Notes: generated by a model not told the origin, from the sequence alone. DNA of 64,000 bases from Thermococcus sp. Bubb.Bath (GCF_012027595.1 NZ_SNUR01000003.1:224011-288010), one strand, 5' to 3'; counted from the stretch's first letter, positions 43,901-53,609 are shown. Numbers and translations: made by a program.

Positions 43901-45332
43901 CCTGAGGGACGGGATAGAGATAGCCCTTCCGAGGGAGCTCCCCTACAACCGCGAGGTAACCCTCGGGGTTAACGTGACCAACAACCTCGACGAGACGATT
44001 GAGGGACTCACCATAGACCTCTCCGATATGGCCGCCTACTTCTCGATGGACGCTGAGAAAATCGAGTTCCCGCCGATAAGGCCGGGAAGGAGCCTCGGAA
44101 AGGACGTGAAGCTCGTCCCCCAGTTCAAGGGGGACTTCGAGTTCAACGTGGGGGTATCGTCCAGCATAGGAGAGACCACCAAGACCCTCCGCGTCAAGGT
44201 CGGCGACTACTACTCACCCGGGGTCTTCACGCCGAGGCCAACGACCCCCAAGGCCGCTCCGGATGAGCTTGAGGCCCTCTATGAAGACTTCCAGTACGTC
44301 GGCGAGGGCGGCTTCGCGAGGGTCTTCAAAGCCAGGAGAAAGAGGGACGGGAAGGTCGTCGCCGTCAAGATACCGAAGACCCTCGATCCCGCAACGGGCA
44401 AGGCCTTCGTGAGGGAGATAAGCAACTGGCTTCACCTCAAGCACACCAACATCGTTGAGCTCTACGATGTCAACGTCATCCCGATCCCCTACCTCGAGAT
44501 GGAGTACTGTGAAGGCTCCTTAGCCAAGCTCGGAAAACCGATGGAGGTCGAAAAAGCTGCCTCGATAGTCTTCAACATTGCCGAAGGACTGAAGTACGCC
44601 CACTCAAAGGGCATAATCCACCGCGACCTCAAGCCCTCAAACATCCTCCTGAAGGACGGCATACCGAAGATTTCCGACTGGGGGCTCAGCAAGGCGATGG
44701 CCGAAACCCACTCCACAACAATGGCCAGCTTCACGCCCTTCTACGCCTCCCCGGAGCAGACCTCAAGGCGGTTCGGCAAACCAGACCACAGGAGCGACAT
44801 CTGGCAGCTGGGCGTCATTTTCTACCAGCTCGTTACAGGAAGGCTCCCCTTCGAGGGCGATGATTTGATTGAGGTCGTCTCAAGGATAGCGACCGACGAG
44901 CCGGTTCCTCCTTCAGAGATCAACCCCGAGGCGAAGGATGTGGAGCACATAATCCTCACCTGCCTCCAGAAGGACAGGGAGGAGCGCTACCAGAGCGCCG
45001 CCGAGCTCCAGTTTGAACTCGCCACATATCTCGGCCTCAAATACCTCGAGGCGCTGAAGAAGTCCATAACGCTCAACGACGCTCCAAGAGCCGCTTTCTA
45101 CGCGGGCAAGCTCATGCTGATGTTCCTCAAGATGGGCAACCTGAAGGAGGCCTACAAGTACGCGAGCGACCTGAAGTTCTACGCCTCCGGCGAGCTGTCA
45201 GGGGACGTTGAGGAGCTGGCCGAGGGCATAAAGCTCCGCCTCGAGGAGGGCCTCAACGTTGTGAGTGAGGAACTGTTGGCTAAAGCCGAGATAATAGCCC
45301 ACAAGGTGAGCCTGGGCTTCAAGGAGGTGTAG
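40944..45332 (+). CDS. Transmembrane Ser/Thr kinase with DUF2341 ectodomain (kinase 1)
   Basis: Start at ATG 40944 behind GGGGTAAGGGGG (1462 aa). Order: signal peptide (1-28), AT-rich unique ectodomain (30-320), DUF2341 (about 330-437; WKYYREVTIKEQSG, LKLYYGNPNAMSR), concanavalin-like segment (445-640), TM (about 671-692, LYFLLGLVILGALVGGV), TPR-like helical repeats (700-980), an Ig-like domain (990-1090), then a full protein kinase (about 1115-1365). Kinase motifs: GEGGFARVFK, VAVKIPK, HRDLKPSN, DWG in place of DFG, SPE in place of APE. A helical C-terminus follows. It is a receptor kinase: surface sensor outside, kinase inside. Confidence 0.9.
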   Translation: MKKAVALIFVALVITEIIGVMPGQVRANSQTPTLCNSLMCIQFENPPSDSGELTGKLTNFQVDMDKDGNPKDDPNLFFGDLRGWQAMRLFYSNCWAPISGNYETYSNKIIFTRTNNDAGVKERIEYNLDNTRTVFYVEPTVTILKARKDDIKYGLSLISDIYVTSDPGETVYVKGFGVDEKYVDSSDPETVYNWAKQYEFNVTIKEGKFTTGYVTSITIPNAHLVYMKVERPDTGTYYLAIVSKEPEYATITTASAWAHDKGIQFYLGTPNEQLNVRETLSGEFAVVYAKTKEELFNIANSITFASQPSSNTSLSQSVQYLSPEDLSQWKYYREVTIKEQSGQTLQNFQVLIELNSDNFDFSKALPDGSDVRIVDENGNFLPYWIEEWNVSAKKARIWTILPEIPANGEVKLKLYYGNPNAMSRSDGDKVFEFFDDFIDNRNGWKACPEAVFKLENIDGRSVGNFYGTQDNTGCSFVVETSKELSLPLTVMARLKAYKLTYDGYDDYYPNAGFDILFNNYFDAETDCLENERADSKWYLVAPISDDGTVFRIWVKNPAVYDYLGKYYNKIYETDFKHPDTWVTWEIKRDKNHIQFFLNDKKLVDFTDTSDYALTENNRGYLAWREGYVYLDWVAVRKYAPKDPIAILGSKHLTSGSPQNSGFVPKPTYSNTILYFLLGLVILGALVGGVAYSRKSGTRKETLKAEFDAMIKAGDSIAEKDQFGALEYYSKALSLAKKIGKPELIKLAQERFAPLRGTVLAEVGSLLRRGDEALSKSDYDRAIAYYRQALDLAKKLSDRDEVKKVEGKIESVGKIRKIRELLSEGDVLMEGEKYSEAASKYEEALKIAKEVGDKSLAEMARERLSKANENLSEISSKVSALVSRATQAMAEGHYGEAVESLSEALALAERTGGTVSVEEIRNKLEDAKTRGEIARLVGDARKEKDHGKAIELYSQALELAEKLGDSSLMASLKAEIEERRKQWRLEVLRDGIEIALPRELPYNREVTLGVNVTNNLDETIEGLTIDLSDMAAYFSMDAEKIEFPPIRPGRSLGKDVKLVPQFKGDFEFNVGVSSSIGETTKTLRVKVGDYYSPGVFTPRPTTPKAAPDELEALYEDFQYVGEGGFARVFKARRKRDGKVVAVKIPKTLDPATGKAFVREISNWLHLKHTNIVELYDVNVIPIPYLEMEYCEGSLAKLGKPMEVEKAASIVFNIAEGLKYAHSKGIIHRDLKPSNILLKDGIPKISDWGLSKAMAETHSTTMASFTPFYASPEQTSRRFGKPDHRSDIWQLGVIFYQLVTGRLPFEGDDLIEVVSRIATDEPVPPSEINPEAKDVEHIILTCLQKDREERYQSAAELQFELATYLGLKYLEALKKSITLNDAPRAAFYAGKLMLMFLKMGNLKEAYKYASDLKFYASGELSGDVEELAEGIKLRLEEGLNVVSEELLAKAEIIAHKVSLGFKEV

Positions 45333-45334
45333 CC

Positions 45335-46459
45335 TTGAGGTGCACCTACGAATACCGCCACTCGCTCAAGGAGTGCCCGCGGGAGGCCCTTGAGGGCCTC
45401 CCCTACTGCCCCTTCCACCTCCCGGAGGGAGGGAAGGACTTCAGCGGGGAGAACTTAAGCGGTGAAGACCTTGAGGAGGCCTACTTGAGCGAAGCGAACC
45501 TAACCGGGGCGAACCTCAGCGAAGCCAACCTCCGCTACGCCGATTTGAGCGACTCAATCCTTGACGGGGCTGATCTGAGCTGGGCCATCCTTACGGGCGC
45601 TGACCTCAGCGGTGCGAGCGCTAAGAGGGCAGACTTCACAAGGGCCAACCTTGAGGAAGCCGACCTCAGCGGGGCCTCTCTTATAGGAGCTACACTTTCC
45701 CTTGCCAGCCTCCGTGGGACAAACCTCACGAGGGCAGATTTGAGGGGAACTGAACTTTATGGGGCGGAGCTCGAGGGAGCCAATTTACTCGGTGCCGACC
45801 TCCGCGGGGCGAGGCTCCACGGCGTCTCGTTCAAGGGCGCTAAGAACATTGAACACGCTCGCCTCGACACCAAGGTCATCGAAGAGGCTGAAGGAGACCG
45901 GCTGAGGAAGGAAGACCCCCAGAGGGCCATCGAGTCCTACCTCAAGGCCCTCTCCGTCTACCTTGAGCTGAAGGAGACCTTCCGCTCGCGGGCCATCTAC
46001 GACAGGGCGAGCGCCTACACGATAGGGGAGTGGCGCGTAAGGGGGAAGGTGCAGAGCATAGCCCACAGGGCTGAAAGTCCGGCCGAGCTTGAGGAGTTCG
46101 TGCCCTTCACGGCCAGAAGCGGAAAGAGGTGGCTCGTTGCATTAGAAGGAAAAACGCGGTGGCTCCTGAACGTCATCTACCGCTTAACGTCAAGCTACGG
46201 GGAGAGCGCTTCCAGGGTTCTTATCACAACGATAGGGATTGTGTTCGTCTATGCCGCTATCTACTGGCTCGCCGGCGCCCTGGGGAGCTCTTCCTTCTCA
46301 GAGAGCCTCTACTTCAGCCTAGTTACATTTACAACGGTCGGCTACGGCGACATAGTTCCTAAAGCCAACTACCGCCTGCTCGCGGCAAGTGAGGCATTCA
46401 TCGGCGCGTTCCTGATGGCGTTTTTCGTTGTTGTGATAAGCAGAAAACTTATTAGATAG
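45335..46459 (+). CDS. Pentapeptide-repeat protein with two-span K+ channel pore
   Basis: Start at TTG 45335, 5 nt after GGAGGTG (374 aa). The N-terminus has a Cys/His cluster (MRCTYEYRHSLKECP, YCPFHLP) that may bind zinc. About 100 residues of A(N/D)LxX pentapeptide repeats follow (LSEANLTGANLSEANLRYAD etc., residues about 30-175), forming a right-handed beta-helix, then a helical linker with a TPR-like pair. The end is a 2-TM K+ channel: helix 1 VLITTIGIVFVYAAIYWLAG, pore TFTTVGYGDIVPK with the canonical TVGYGD filter, and helix 2. Such a combination is unusual. It is between kinase 1 and the Vps4-like ATPase. Confidence 0.92.
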   Translation: MRCTYEYRHSLKECPREALEGLPYCPFHLPEGGKDFSGENLSGEDLEEAYLSEANLTGANLSEANLRYADLSDSILDGADLSWAILTGADLSGASAKRADFTRANLEEADLSGASLIGATLSLASLRGTNLTRADLRGTELYGAELEGANLLGADLRGARLHGVSFKGAKNIEHARLDTKVIEEAEGDRLRKEDPQRAIESYLKALSVYLELKETFRSRAIYDRASAYTIGEWRVRGKVQSIAHRAESPAELEEFVPFTARSGKRWLVALEGKTRWLLNVIYRLTSSYGESASRVLITTIGIVFVYAAIYWLAGALGSSSFSESLYFSLVTFTTVGYGDIVPKANYRLLAASEAFIGAFLMAFFVVVISRKLIR

Positions 46460-46505
46460 GATGAGAATTTGACTTATCCTGAAACGGTGTAAGGAGGTAT
46501 AAAAG

Positions 46506-47714
46506 ATGCCGGTTGACCTTTCCGGACCCCTGATGTCCGCCTTCAAGAAGGCAAAGAGGGAATACGAGGAAGCTATGAAGAAAGGTGACATGGAGACCGC
46601 TAAGAAGAAGGCCCTTGAGTGCTCCAGGATCCTGAAGCAGCTCTCGAAGTACGACGAGTTCAACCGCGAGAGCTACCTGAGGAAGGCCAAGAAGTGGGAA
46701 AACCTGGCCAGAGACATTGAAAATGGTAGGATAACCACCAGAAACACGAAACCAACGCCCCCTACTGGAGGCCTCCCGGGGTCTAATCCGGGAGAGAACA
46801 AAGTAGAGAGCGAGGAGGAGAAGTTCAAGGCCTACGTCAGAAACAACCTCATCGGCAAGTCCAAGGTCAAGTGGAACGACATAGGCGGCCTCGATGAAGT
46901 CAAGAGGCTCATGATGGAGACGGTTGTAATCTCGGCCCTCCAGAGGCCGGAGTCGATCCAGCCCTGGAAGGGCATCCTTCTCTTCGGACCGCCTGGAACG
47001 GGTAAAACCTTGCTCGCTTCTGCCGCCGCTGGAAGCCTGAACGCCACCTTCTTCAGCGTCAAGGCCTCGAACGTCCTCAGCAAGTACCTTGGCGAGTCTG
47101 CGAAGATAATAACGGCCCTCTACGGGGTGGCGAGGGAGGAAGCGCCGAGCATAGTCTTCCTCGACGAGATTGACTCCCTGACGACCAAGAGGAGCGGGGA
47201 GCAGAGCGAGGCCAGCAGGAGGATGCTGGCGACGCTTCTGACTGAGCTCGACGGCTTCCAGGACAAGAAGAGCGACAAGCTCATCCTAACGCTCGCGGCC
47301 ACAAACACGCCTTGGGATCTGGACGAAGCTGTTCTCTCAAGGTTCCCGAGGAGAATTTACGTTCCGTTGCCGGATGAGAAGGCCACGAAGGAGATCATCA
47401 AGATCAACACTCGCGGGCTGGACATCTCAAGGCTTGACCTTGACGCAATAGCAGGGGAGAGCGTGAGGAGATTCTACTCCGGAAGGGACCTGAAAAACCT
47501 CTGCCAGCAGGCGATATGGAACATGATAAGGGAGGAGAATCCAAATCTCCACGAACTGGCCAGTCTGCCCTTTGAAGAGCTGAGAAAGCACTCCTTGAGG
47601 ACGAGGCCGCTTGAGATGAGGGATTTCGAGGAGGCGTTCAAGAAGATCAAGAGCCCGCTGACGAGAAAGGACATCGATAGGTACGAAAAGTGGGCGGAGG
47701 AGTTCGGGGGGTGA
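46506..47714 (+). CDS. Vps4-like AAA ATPase with MIT-like N-terminus (A)
   Basis: Start at ATG 46506 after GGAGGTATAAAAG (402 aa). Residues 1-80 form a three-helix bundle like the MIT domain (FKKAKREYEEAMKKGDMETA, YLRKAKKWENLARDIENGR), then a Pro/Gly linker. The AAA module has Walker A FGPPGTGKTLLA, Walker B SIVFLDEID, pore-loop region and arginine finger in LSRFPRRIYVPL. It ends with KSPLTRKDIDRYEKWAEEFG, similar to the Vps4 C-terminal helix. WNDIGGLDEVK opens the AAA domain as in Vps4/katanin. It would recycle the Snf7-like polymers of the operon. Compared with proteasomal or Cdc48 AAAs it has only one AAA domain. Confidence 0.88.
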   Translation: MPVDLSGPLMSAFKKAKREYEEAMKKGDMETAKKKALECSRILKQLSKYDEFNRESYLRKAKKWENLARDIENGRITTRNTKPTPPTGGLPGSNPGENKVESEEEKFKAYVRNNLIGKSKVKWNDIGGLDEVKRLMMETVVISALQRPESIQPWKGILLFGPPGTGKTLLASAAAGSLNATFFSVKASNVLSKYLGESAKIITALYGVAREEAPSIVFLDEIDSLTTKRSGEQSEASRRMLATLLTELDGFQDKKSDKLILTLAATNTPWDLDEAVLSRFPRRIYVPLPDEKATKEIIKINTRGLDISRLDLDAIAGESVRRFYSGRDLKNLCQQAIWNMIREENPNLHELASLPFEELRKHSLRTRPLEMRDFEEAFKKIKSPLTRKDIDRYEKWAEEFGG

Positions 47715-47720
47715 GGAGAG

Positions 47721-50700
47721 ATGAGATCAATCCACTATGTTGTCTTAATCTTAATTTTGGCCGTCTTAATTCCTGTTATAAGCACAACCCACGCTATCCC
47801 CTCTGTTTCCGCAACTACGGGGAACTACATTTTATGGGAATACAACACGACGGAGAAGGTGCTCTCGATAGATATAAGTGACGACGGGAATTACATTGCC
47901 GTCGGTACATGGGCTGACAAGAACGGAGATAACCTACTACAATCGAACGATAGCGGCTCACTGTTTTTATTAAGCAAAAATGGTAGTCTTCTGTGGAAAA
48001 AAACATTCAACAGCCCAGTAACCTCCGTAGCTATAACTCCCAACGGTGACTACATAGCAATTGCAGACTACGGAAACGGAGTTATGTTATTTAACAAAGA
48101 AGGTACCTTATTATGGCAAGATAACACCTCTTTGCTCCCGTGGAGGGTCAAGATATCCCCTGACGGAAGCTATGTAGTAGCAGGAAGCACTGACGATTTT
48201 GTATATGCTCTCAATAGAAGCGGCAATCTCATTTGGAAAGATAACATAGCAATGAGGATTAGAGCAATTGATCTGTCCTCTGACGGATATATTGCAGTAG
48301 CTCACGGAAACTGGTTTTATATAAACGGAGAAGAGAACTACAATTACCTCTATCTTTTCAACGAGAACGGGAGCAAGTTGTGGACAAAAATTTTTAATGA
48401 TACAACTAACGCTGTATCCATAAGTGAGAATGGGGCATATATTGCAGTCGGTACTGGAACACACTGTACTTCGAACGGGACATGGACAGGAAGTGGCAAC
48501 TACTATGTTTATTATTACACGAAAAGTGGAAGTCCTCTGTGGAAGTATAAAACCAGCAGCGAGGTATCACAGGTATTAGTTTCTCCTACAGGGGATTATG
48601 TTCTGGCTGGGGATGGATGGGGGAATGTATACCTGTTTTCAAGAGGGGGAAATCTTCAGTGGAGACAGGACGTTGGATGTTACATTGATTCACTGAGTGC
48701 CACCCCAGACTTCTCACTTATAGTCACCGGAGATGCATGTGGCAAAGTTAACATCCTCAACACAAACGGAAAGATTCTGGCATCCTTTAACACAAACGGG
48801 AGAGTTTATGGAAACGCAATCTCAGAGAATTACCTCGCGACAGTGGGAAGTACTGATGGAAGTGTATACTTATTGGAGACAGGTAAACTGACCAATGGAA
48901 GTCTACAAGTATTCTCTAATCCATCCGGAGCTAAAGTTTACGTTAACGGGACTTATGAAGGAATAACTCCATTAACTCTAACCATCCAGCCAGGGACTTA
49001 TCAAGTCAGAGTTACCAAGCAAGGCTACTTGGATTATGTTAGAACAATAACAATAAACCCGGGTCAGACAACAACAATAAACGCCCAGTTGACCCCACTA
49101 GCGACATTATCAATAACCTCTGAGCCGAATGGGGCTGAAGTTTACATTAACGGAACTCATCAGGGGGTAACGCCGTTAACCCTAACCCTCAATCCGGGAA
49201 CATACCAGATTAAACTCTCCAAGCAGGATTACGAGGACTACACTACTACTGTAACCATCGGCCCTGGAGAGACTAAAAACCTCTCAATAACCCTAACGCC
49301 CGCCTTTGGTTACTTAACAGTTTACTCCAACCCATCTGGCGCTGATGTTTATGTTGACGGTTCTCTCATTGGAACGACCCCACTGGAGAATTACAAGCTC
49401 TCAACAGGACAACACGAGTTAAAACTCTCCAAACAAGCTTATGCTGATTACATTAAGACAATAACAATTAATCCGGGCCAGACTACGACAATAAACGCGG
49501 AGTTGACTCCAAAACCAGCAACACTTACAATTAACTCTAATCCCAGCGGCGCAAGCGTACTCATCAACAATGCATATTGGGGAGGGACTCCGATAACCGT
49601 AAGCCTGCCACCAGGAACATACGAAGTCAAAATATCAAAGAAGGGTTACAAAGACTACATGACCACTATGTATCTCAACGCAAGTGACAGCAAAGTTATA
49701 AACGTAGAATTAACGCCCATGCCCCCAACTTTAACTGTCAACTCAACCCCATCAGGGGCTAAGGTCTACCTCGATGGAAGTTACGTGGGAGCAACCCCAT
49801 TGGAGGGCACGTTATCAATCGGCCCCCACCTTCTCCAGCTCGCATATCCAAACTATCCACACTATTCAAAGTTAATATCTGCCGAGGCTGGAGGTGGGTA
49901 TAACATTAACGTCAACCTAACATCCCTCAGCAATTCAGGAATCCTCTGGAGGTTCGTTGGGACTGGAGCAGTCTATGCAACCGCCTCCTCCAGCGACGGG
50001 AACTACACCGCGGCCGGCTCTGGAGACTACGTTCTTCTCTTCAACTCAACAGGGGCTCCGCTCTGGGAGTACAACGCTGGGGGAAAAGTTAATGCTATTG
50101 ACCTTAGCTCTGATGGGTCTCTAATCGTGGCGGGCATCGCTGCTCCTCTCGAGTCAGGAACAAGCGGTTACTTCGTATATGCCTTCGATAGAAATGGAAA
50201 CCTTCTCTGGAAGCATGATATCCCTGGGGAGGTGTGGAGCGTCGACGTCTCGGAGGATGGAAAGTACATAGCGGTAGGTTCCAGAAACTCATACGTTTAT
50301 CTCTTCGACAGGAACGGAAACCTACTCTGGCAGTACCCATCCCCAGGTGGGATACCAAGCGGTTCGGGTGTACGGTCAGTGAAGATCTCTAACAACGACG
50401 CATACGTGGCGGCTGGAAGGGAGGACGGAAAGCTTTTCTTCCTCGATATAAACGGCAACCTCAAATGGTGGAAAGGCCTTGGGGATGACGTCAGAAGCGT
50501 CGACCTATCGGCGGATGGAAGCTACGTGGTGGCCGGTTCCTACGATAACAACGTGTACCTCTTTGACAGGACAGGAACTCTGAAGTGGAAGTTCAACGCG
50601 GGCTATGACGTGAGTGCCGTGGCCATCTCCAGTGATGGAAAGACAATATCCGCCAGCACATGGAAAGGTGAGGTCTACCTGCTGGACGGAAGTGGTCACT

Positions 50701-53609
50701 CCCTGTGGAACTATAGCACTAATGGCGGAGTCTCCACTCTGGCAATGACCTCAGACGGAAAGTACGTGGCCGCAGGAACCCAGCTTGGGAAGGTGTACGT
50801 GTTCGACACCTCCGGGGCCGTTGTATGGAGCTACTCCGAGCCCTCAAGGATATGGAGCATCTCCTTTACACCCACGGGCAGCATGGCGGTTGGAAGCAAC
50901 GTACTCGATATGTTCAATCCTATGGAGGTAATAAAACTGAAGGAAGAGGCCCAATCGCTGATAGACCAGGCAACCAACCAGGTGAACTACGCGGAGCAGC
51001 ACGGAATAGACGTCTCCGACGTCGAGATTCTCCTCGACAGGGCAAGGAAAGAGTTCAGAGAGAGAGATTATGCGAGCGCAAAGGCGGATGCACAGGCAGC
51101 GCTGGATAAGGCCAACCAGGCGATAGAAACTGCAAGGGAGGAGGCTGCGAGCGCCATCTCCAGCGCAGAGAAAAAGATAAACGAAGCCCTCTCACTGGAC
51201 CTAAACGTCTCCGAAGCACAGACCCTCTTAAACAGCTCCAGAGAACTCTACAGCAAAGGGTTCTATCCTGAGGCCAAGGAGAAGGCCCTCAACGCTGAAG
51301 ATATAGCGGAGACGGCAATAGAGAAGTACTATGCAAAAGATGCGATAGAGAACGCTACGAAAGCCATAACCATCGCCCTCAACGAAGGTGCCAACGTTAG
51401 CAGCGCCCAGGGCCTTCTAAACCAGGCACAGGCCGCGTTCAACTCGGGGGATTACAGCACTGCCAAATCTCTTGCGGAAGAGGCCAAACAGAAAGCAGAA
51501 CTGGCCGTGGCAAAGACAAATGCCCAAAAAGCGATAGAAGCTGCCGGAGAGGTCATCTCCAATGCCACGGAGCACGGCATAGACGTATCGGAGGCGGAGA
51601 GCCTCCTGAAGAAGGCCCAGACAGCATATAAAAGAGGGAAGTACGATTCCGCCGAGAACTACGCAAACCAGGCGCTCGAAACGGCTACTTCCACTGTGGA
51701 AGCAGCGAGGAAAGAAGCGGAGGGAGCCATAGCATCCGCCAATGCCACAGTTAAGAACGCCATCCTGTTCTTCAACTCGGCCAGAAACGGCGGGATTGAC
51801 GTGGAAGATGTCGAAGCCAACCTGACGGAAGCCAAGAACGAGCTGCAAAACGCAACCGAACTATACAATGAGGGCTACTATCCTGCCGCGGGGGAGAAGG
51901 CGAACGATTCCGCGGCTATTGCGGCCAGAATTGAATCCGTGCTTGGAAGCAGAATGGAGACGTTCAGAGGCGAAGCCCTGAGCGAGATAAAGGCCGCCAA
52001 CCAGACGATACAGAGCATAAAAATGAAGCACATCGATACGAGCGAAGCGGAGGAGAAACTCCAGGAGGCCCTGAACGAATTCAACCTGAAACTGTATCCC
52101 GATGCGGCCAGACTTGCTGAGGAGGCGAAGGCATTGGCCGAAAACAAACTGGAGGAGGAGAAGAACGCCTCCAGTGAAGAAATATCCGAGGCCGAAAAGG
52201 CCGTGAACTCAACGGAAAGAAGCATTCAGACACTCAAGAGCGCGGGGATTCCGCTGGAAAAGGCCGAATCAGAGCTCAACTCCGCCAAGACAAAACTGGA
52301 GGATGCCAAAAACTACTTCCAGAACGGCTACTACACCGACGCCAAACTGTCCGCTGTGGAGGCTCTGCAGCTTGCAAACCAGTCAATGCAGGATGCCAAA
52401 GATGGGGCCAGGAAGTACGCGGTCAACATTATCGTGGGCGCCAAGAACTGCACCGATACAGCAGAGAGCCATGGCATAAACGTGAAGAACGAGAGTGCTC
52501 TGGTACAGGAGGCAATAGATGAGTTGAACAGCGAGGAGTACTTAAAAGCCGCGGAGGACGCGATGGTCGCGCTCCGGTCATGTAACGAAACTATCAAAGC
52601 GGCAGAGAGTGCGAAGGATGCAATGGACGAGACTGCCTCAATTCTCGCGGAGCTCAACTCAGAGGGGATAGGATGCCCCAATGCGACGAAGTTGCTCCAG
52701 AGCGCTCAGGAAAAGTATCAGGAAGCAGACTACACAGGAGCAGAGGAAGTGGCCTCTAAAGCGCTTGAAAAAGCAAAGGAATGCAAACAATCCGGAGAGA
52801 CCGTTAAAAACGCTCTGGACGAGGTGAATTCCACGGTCACATCCTGGAAGGGGGAGGGATACTACATGGAGCCGGCAGAGGAAATCCTGAAGAATGCCAC
52901 CGCTGCCCTCAGGGCCGGCAACATATCCAGGGCCCAGAGCTTAGTGACACAGACCAACTCAACGGCATGGGAGCTCAAAAAGAAATGGGATTCCGTAGAG
53001 GGTAACATAACCGCCGCGGAAAATGCAATACGTGACGCCGAGAATATGGGGCTCAACCCCAAAAAGGCGAAAGAGCTCCTAGACGAGGCCAAGTCTAACC
53101 TCTCATCGGGACATTTTGAGGAAGCAAAACAACTGGCGGAGAAAGCTATAGCGGCAGCCAACGACGTCGACGGTGACGGAGTGCCGAACTGGGAGGACTT
53201 CGCGCCCACGATAAACAACCTCTACATCTACGGAGGAGCAGGAATTCTGATACTCCTCAGTGTACTCCTCCTCTGGAGGCTGATACGGAGAAGGAGACTC
53301 AACGGCGTGTACTTCAGTATAGTAAACGCCTACAAGTCCATAGATGATGGGATAGTACCTGATGAGGCCGGGGATGAAGTGAACCGCATGAAGGAGCTCG
53401 TCAACAGGGCAGCCGACGCGTACAAAGCGGGCAACATAGGGGAGCTCCAGAGGATTCGTGAGGAGATAGACGGGCTCAGAAGCTCAGTGGAAGCCAAGAT
53501 GAGAGAGTATGACGAGCTGAAGGAGGAGATAATTCGGAGTATTGAGGCCATATTTGGGGAAGGAGAAGCCATATCTGGCGAAGGGGGTGAGGTAGATGCC
53601 GAGCATTAA
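47721..53609 (+). CDS. Giant surface protein: two propellers, five PEGA repeats, helical stalk, TM
   Basis: Start at ATG 47721 after GGTGAGGAGAG (1962 aa). Order: signal peptide (1-31); beta-propeller 1 (about 35-390) with WD/PQQ-like repeats of the GSLLWKKTF-type; five PEGA repeats starting near 393, 462, 530, 600 and 670 (e.g. SNPSGAKVYVNGTYEGITPL); propeller 2 (about 740-1075); about ten A/E/L-rich helical repeats (1075-1810); a Ca2+-binding-like DVDGDGVPNWEDF; TM (about 1831-1853, LYIYGGAGILILLSVLLLWR); and a 110-residue cytoplasmic tail. It is probably a cell-surface sensor or scaffold for the kinases. It overlaps kinase 2 by 14 bp. Confidence 0.88.
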   Translation: MRSIHYVVLILILAVLIPVISTTHAIPSVSATTGNYILWEYNTTEKVLSIDISDDGNYIAVGTWADKNGDNLLQSNDSGSLFLLSKNGSLLWKKTFNSPVTSVAITPNGDYIAIADYGNGVMLFNKEGTLLWQDNTSLLPWRVKISPDGSYVVAGSTDDFVYALNRSGNLIWKDNIAMRIRAIDLSSDGYIAVAHGNWFYINGEENYNYLYLFNENGSKLWTKIFNDTTNAVSISENGAYIAVGTGTHCTSNGTWTGSGNYYVYYYTKSGSPLWKYKTSSEVSQVLVSPTGDYVLAGDGWGNVYLFSRGGNLQWRQDVGCYIDSLSATPDFSLIVTGDACGKVNILNTNGKILASFNTNGRVYGNAISENYLATVGSTDGSVYLLETGKLTNGSLQVFSNPSGAKVYVNGTYEGITPLTLTIQPGTYQVRVTKQGYLDYVRTITINPGQTTTINAQLTPLATLSITSEPNGAEVYINGTHQGVTPLTLTLNPGTYQIKLSKQDYEDYTTTVTIGPGETKNLSITLTPAFGYLTVYSNPSGADVYVDGSLIGTTPLENYKLSTGQHELKLSKQAYADYIKTITINPGQTTTINAELTPKPATLTINSNPSGASVLINNAYWGGTPITVSLPPGTYEVKISKKGYKDYMTTMYLNASDSKVINVELTPMPPTLTVNSTPSGAKVYLDGSYVGATPLEGTLSIGPHLLQLAYPNYPHYSKLISAEAGGGYNINVNLTSLSNSGILWRFVGTGAVYATASSSDGNYTAAGSGDYVLLFNSTGAPLWEYNAGGKVNAIDLSSDGSLIVAGIAAPLESGTSGYFVYAFDRNGNLLWKHDIPGEVWSVDVSEDGKYIAVGSRNSYVYLFDRNGNLLWQYPSPGGIPSGSGVRSVKISNNDAYVAAGREDGKLFFLDINGNLKWWKGLGDDVRSVDLSADGSYVVAGSYDNNVYLFDRTGTLKWKFNAGYDVSAVAISSDGKTISASTWKGEVYLLDGSGHSLWNYSTNGGVSTLAMTSDGKYVAAGTQLGKVYVFDTSGAVVWSYSEPSRIWSISFTPTGSMAVGSNVLDMFNPMEVIKLKEEAQSLIDQATNQVNYAEQHGIDVSDVEILLDRARKEFRERDYASAKADAQAALDKANQAIETAREEAASAISSAEKKINEALSLDLNVSEAQTLLNSSRELYSKGFYPEAKEKALNAEDIAETAIEKYYAKDAIENATKAITIALNEGANVSSAQGLLNQAQAAFNSGDYSTAKSLAEEAKQKAELAVAKTNAQKAIEAAGEVISNATEHGIDVSEAESLLKKAQTAYKRGKYDSAENYANQALETATSTVEAARKEAEGAIASANATVKNAILFFNSARNGGIDVEDVEANLTEAKNELQNATELYNEGYYPAAGEKANDSAAIAARIESVLGSRMETFRGEALSEIKAANQTIQSIKMKHIDTSEAEEKLQEALNEFNLKLYPDAARLAEEAKALAENKLEEEKNASSEEISEAEKAVNSTERSIQTLKSAGIPLEKAESELNSAKTKLEDAKNYFQNGYYTDAKLSAVEALQLANQSMQDAKDGARKYAVNIIVGAKNCTDTAESHGINVKNESALVQEAIDELNSEEYLKAAEDAMVALRSCNETIKAAESAKDAMDETASILAELNSEGIGCPNATKLLQSAQEKYQEADYTGAEEVASKALEKAKECKQSGETVKNALDEVNSTVTSWKGEGYYMEPAEEILKNATAALRAGNISRAQSLVTQTNSTAWELKKKWDSVEGNITAAENAIRDAENMGLNPKKAKELLDEAKSNLSSGHFEEAKQLAEKAIAAANDVDGDGVPNWEDFAPTINNLYIYGGAGILILLSVLLLWRLIRRRRLNGVYFSIVNAYKSIDDGIVPDEAGDEVNRMKELVNRAADAYKAGNIGELQRIREEIDGLRSSVEAKMREYDELKEEIIRSIEAIFGEGEAISGEGGEVDAEH

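Noticed and set aside
45430..45860. Short-period repeat in the plus strand that looked like a possible array
   Set aside because: The period is 15 bp and in frame, giving pentapeptide repeats; there are no spacers as in a CRISPR.
49000..49900. Repeated segments suggesting tandem duplication or misassembly
   Set aside because: They are diverged PEGA domains of one protein and stay in frame.
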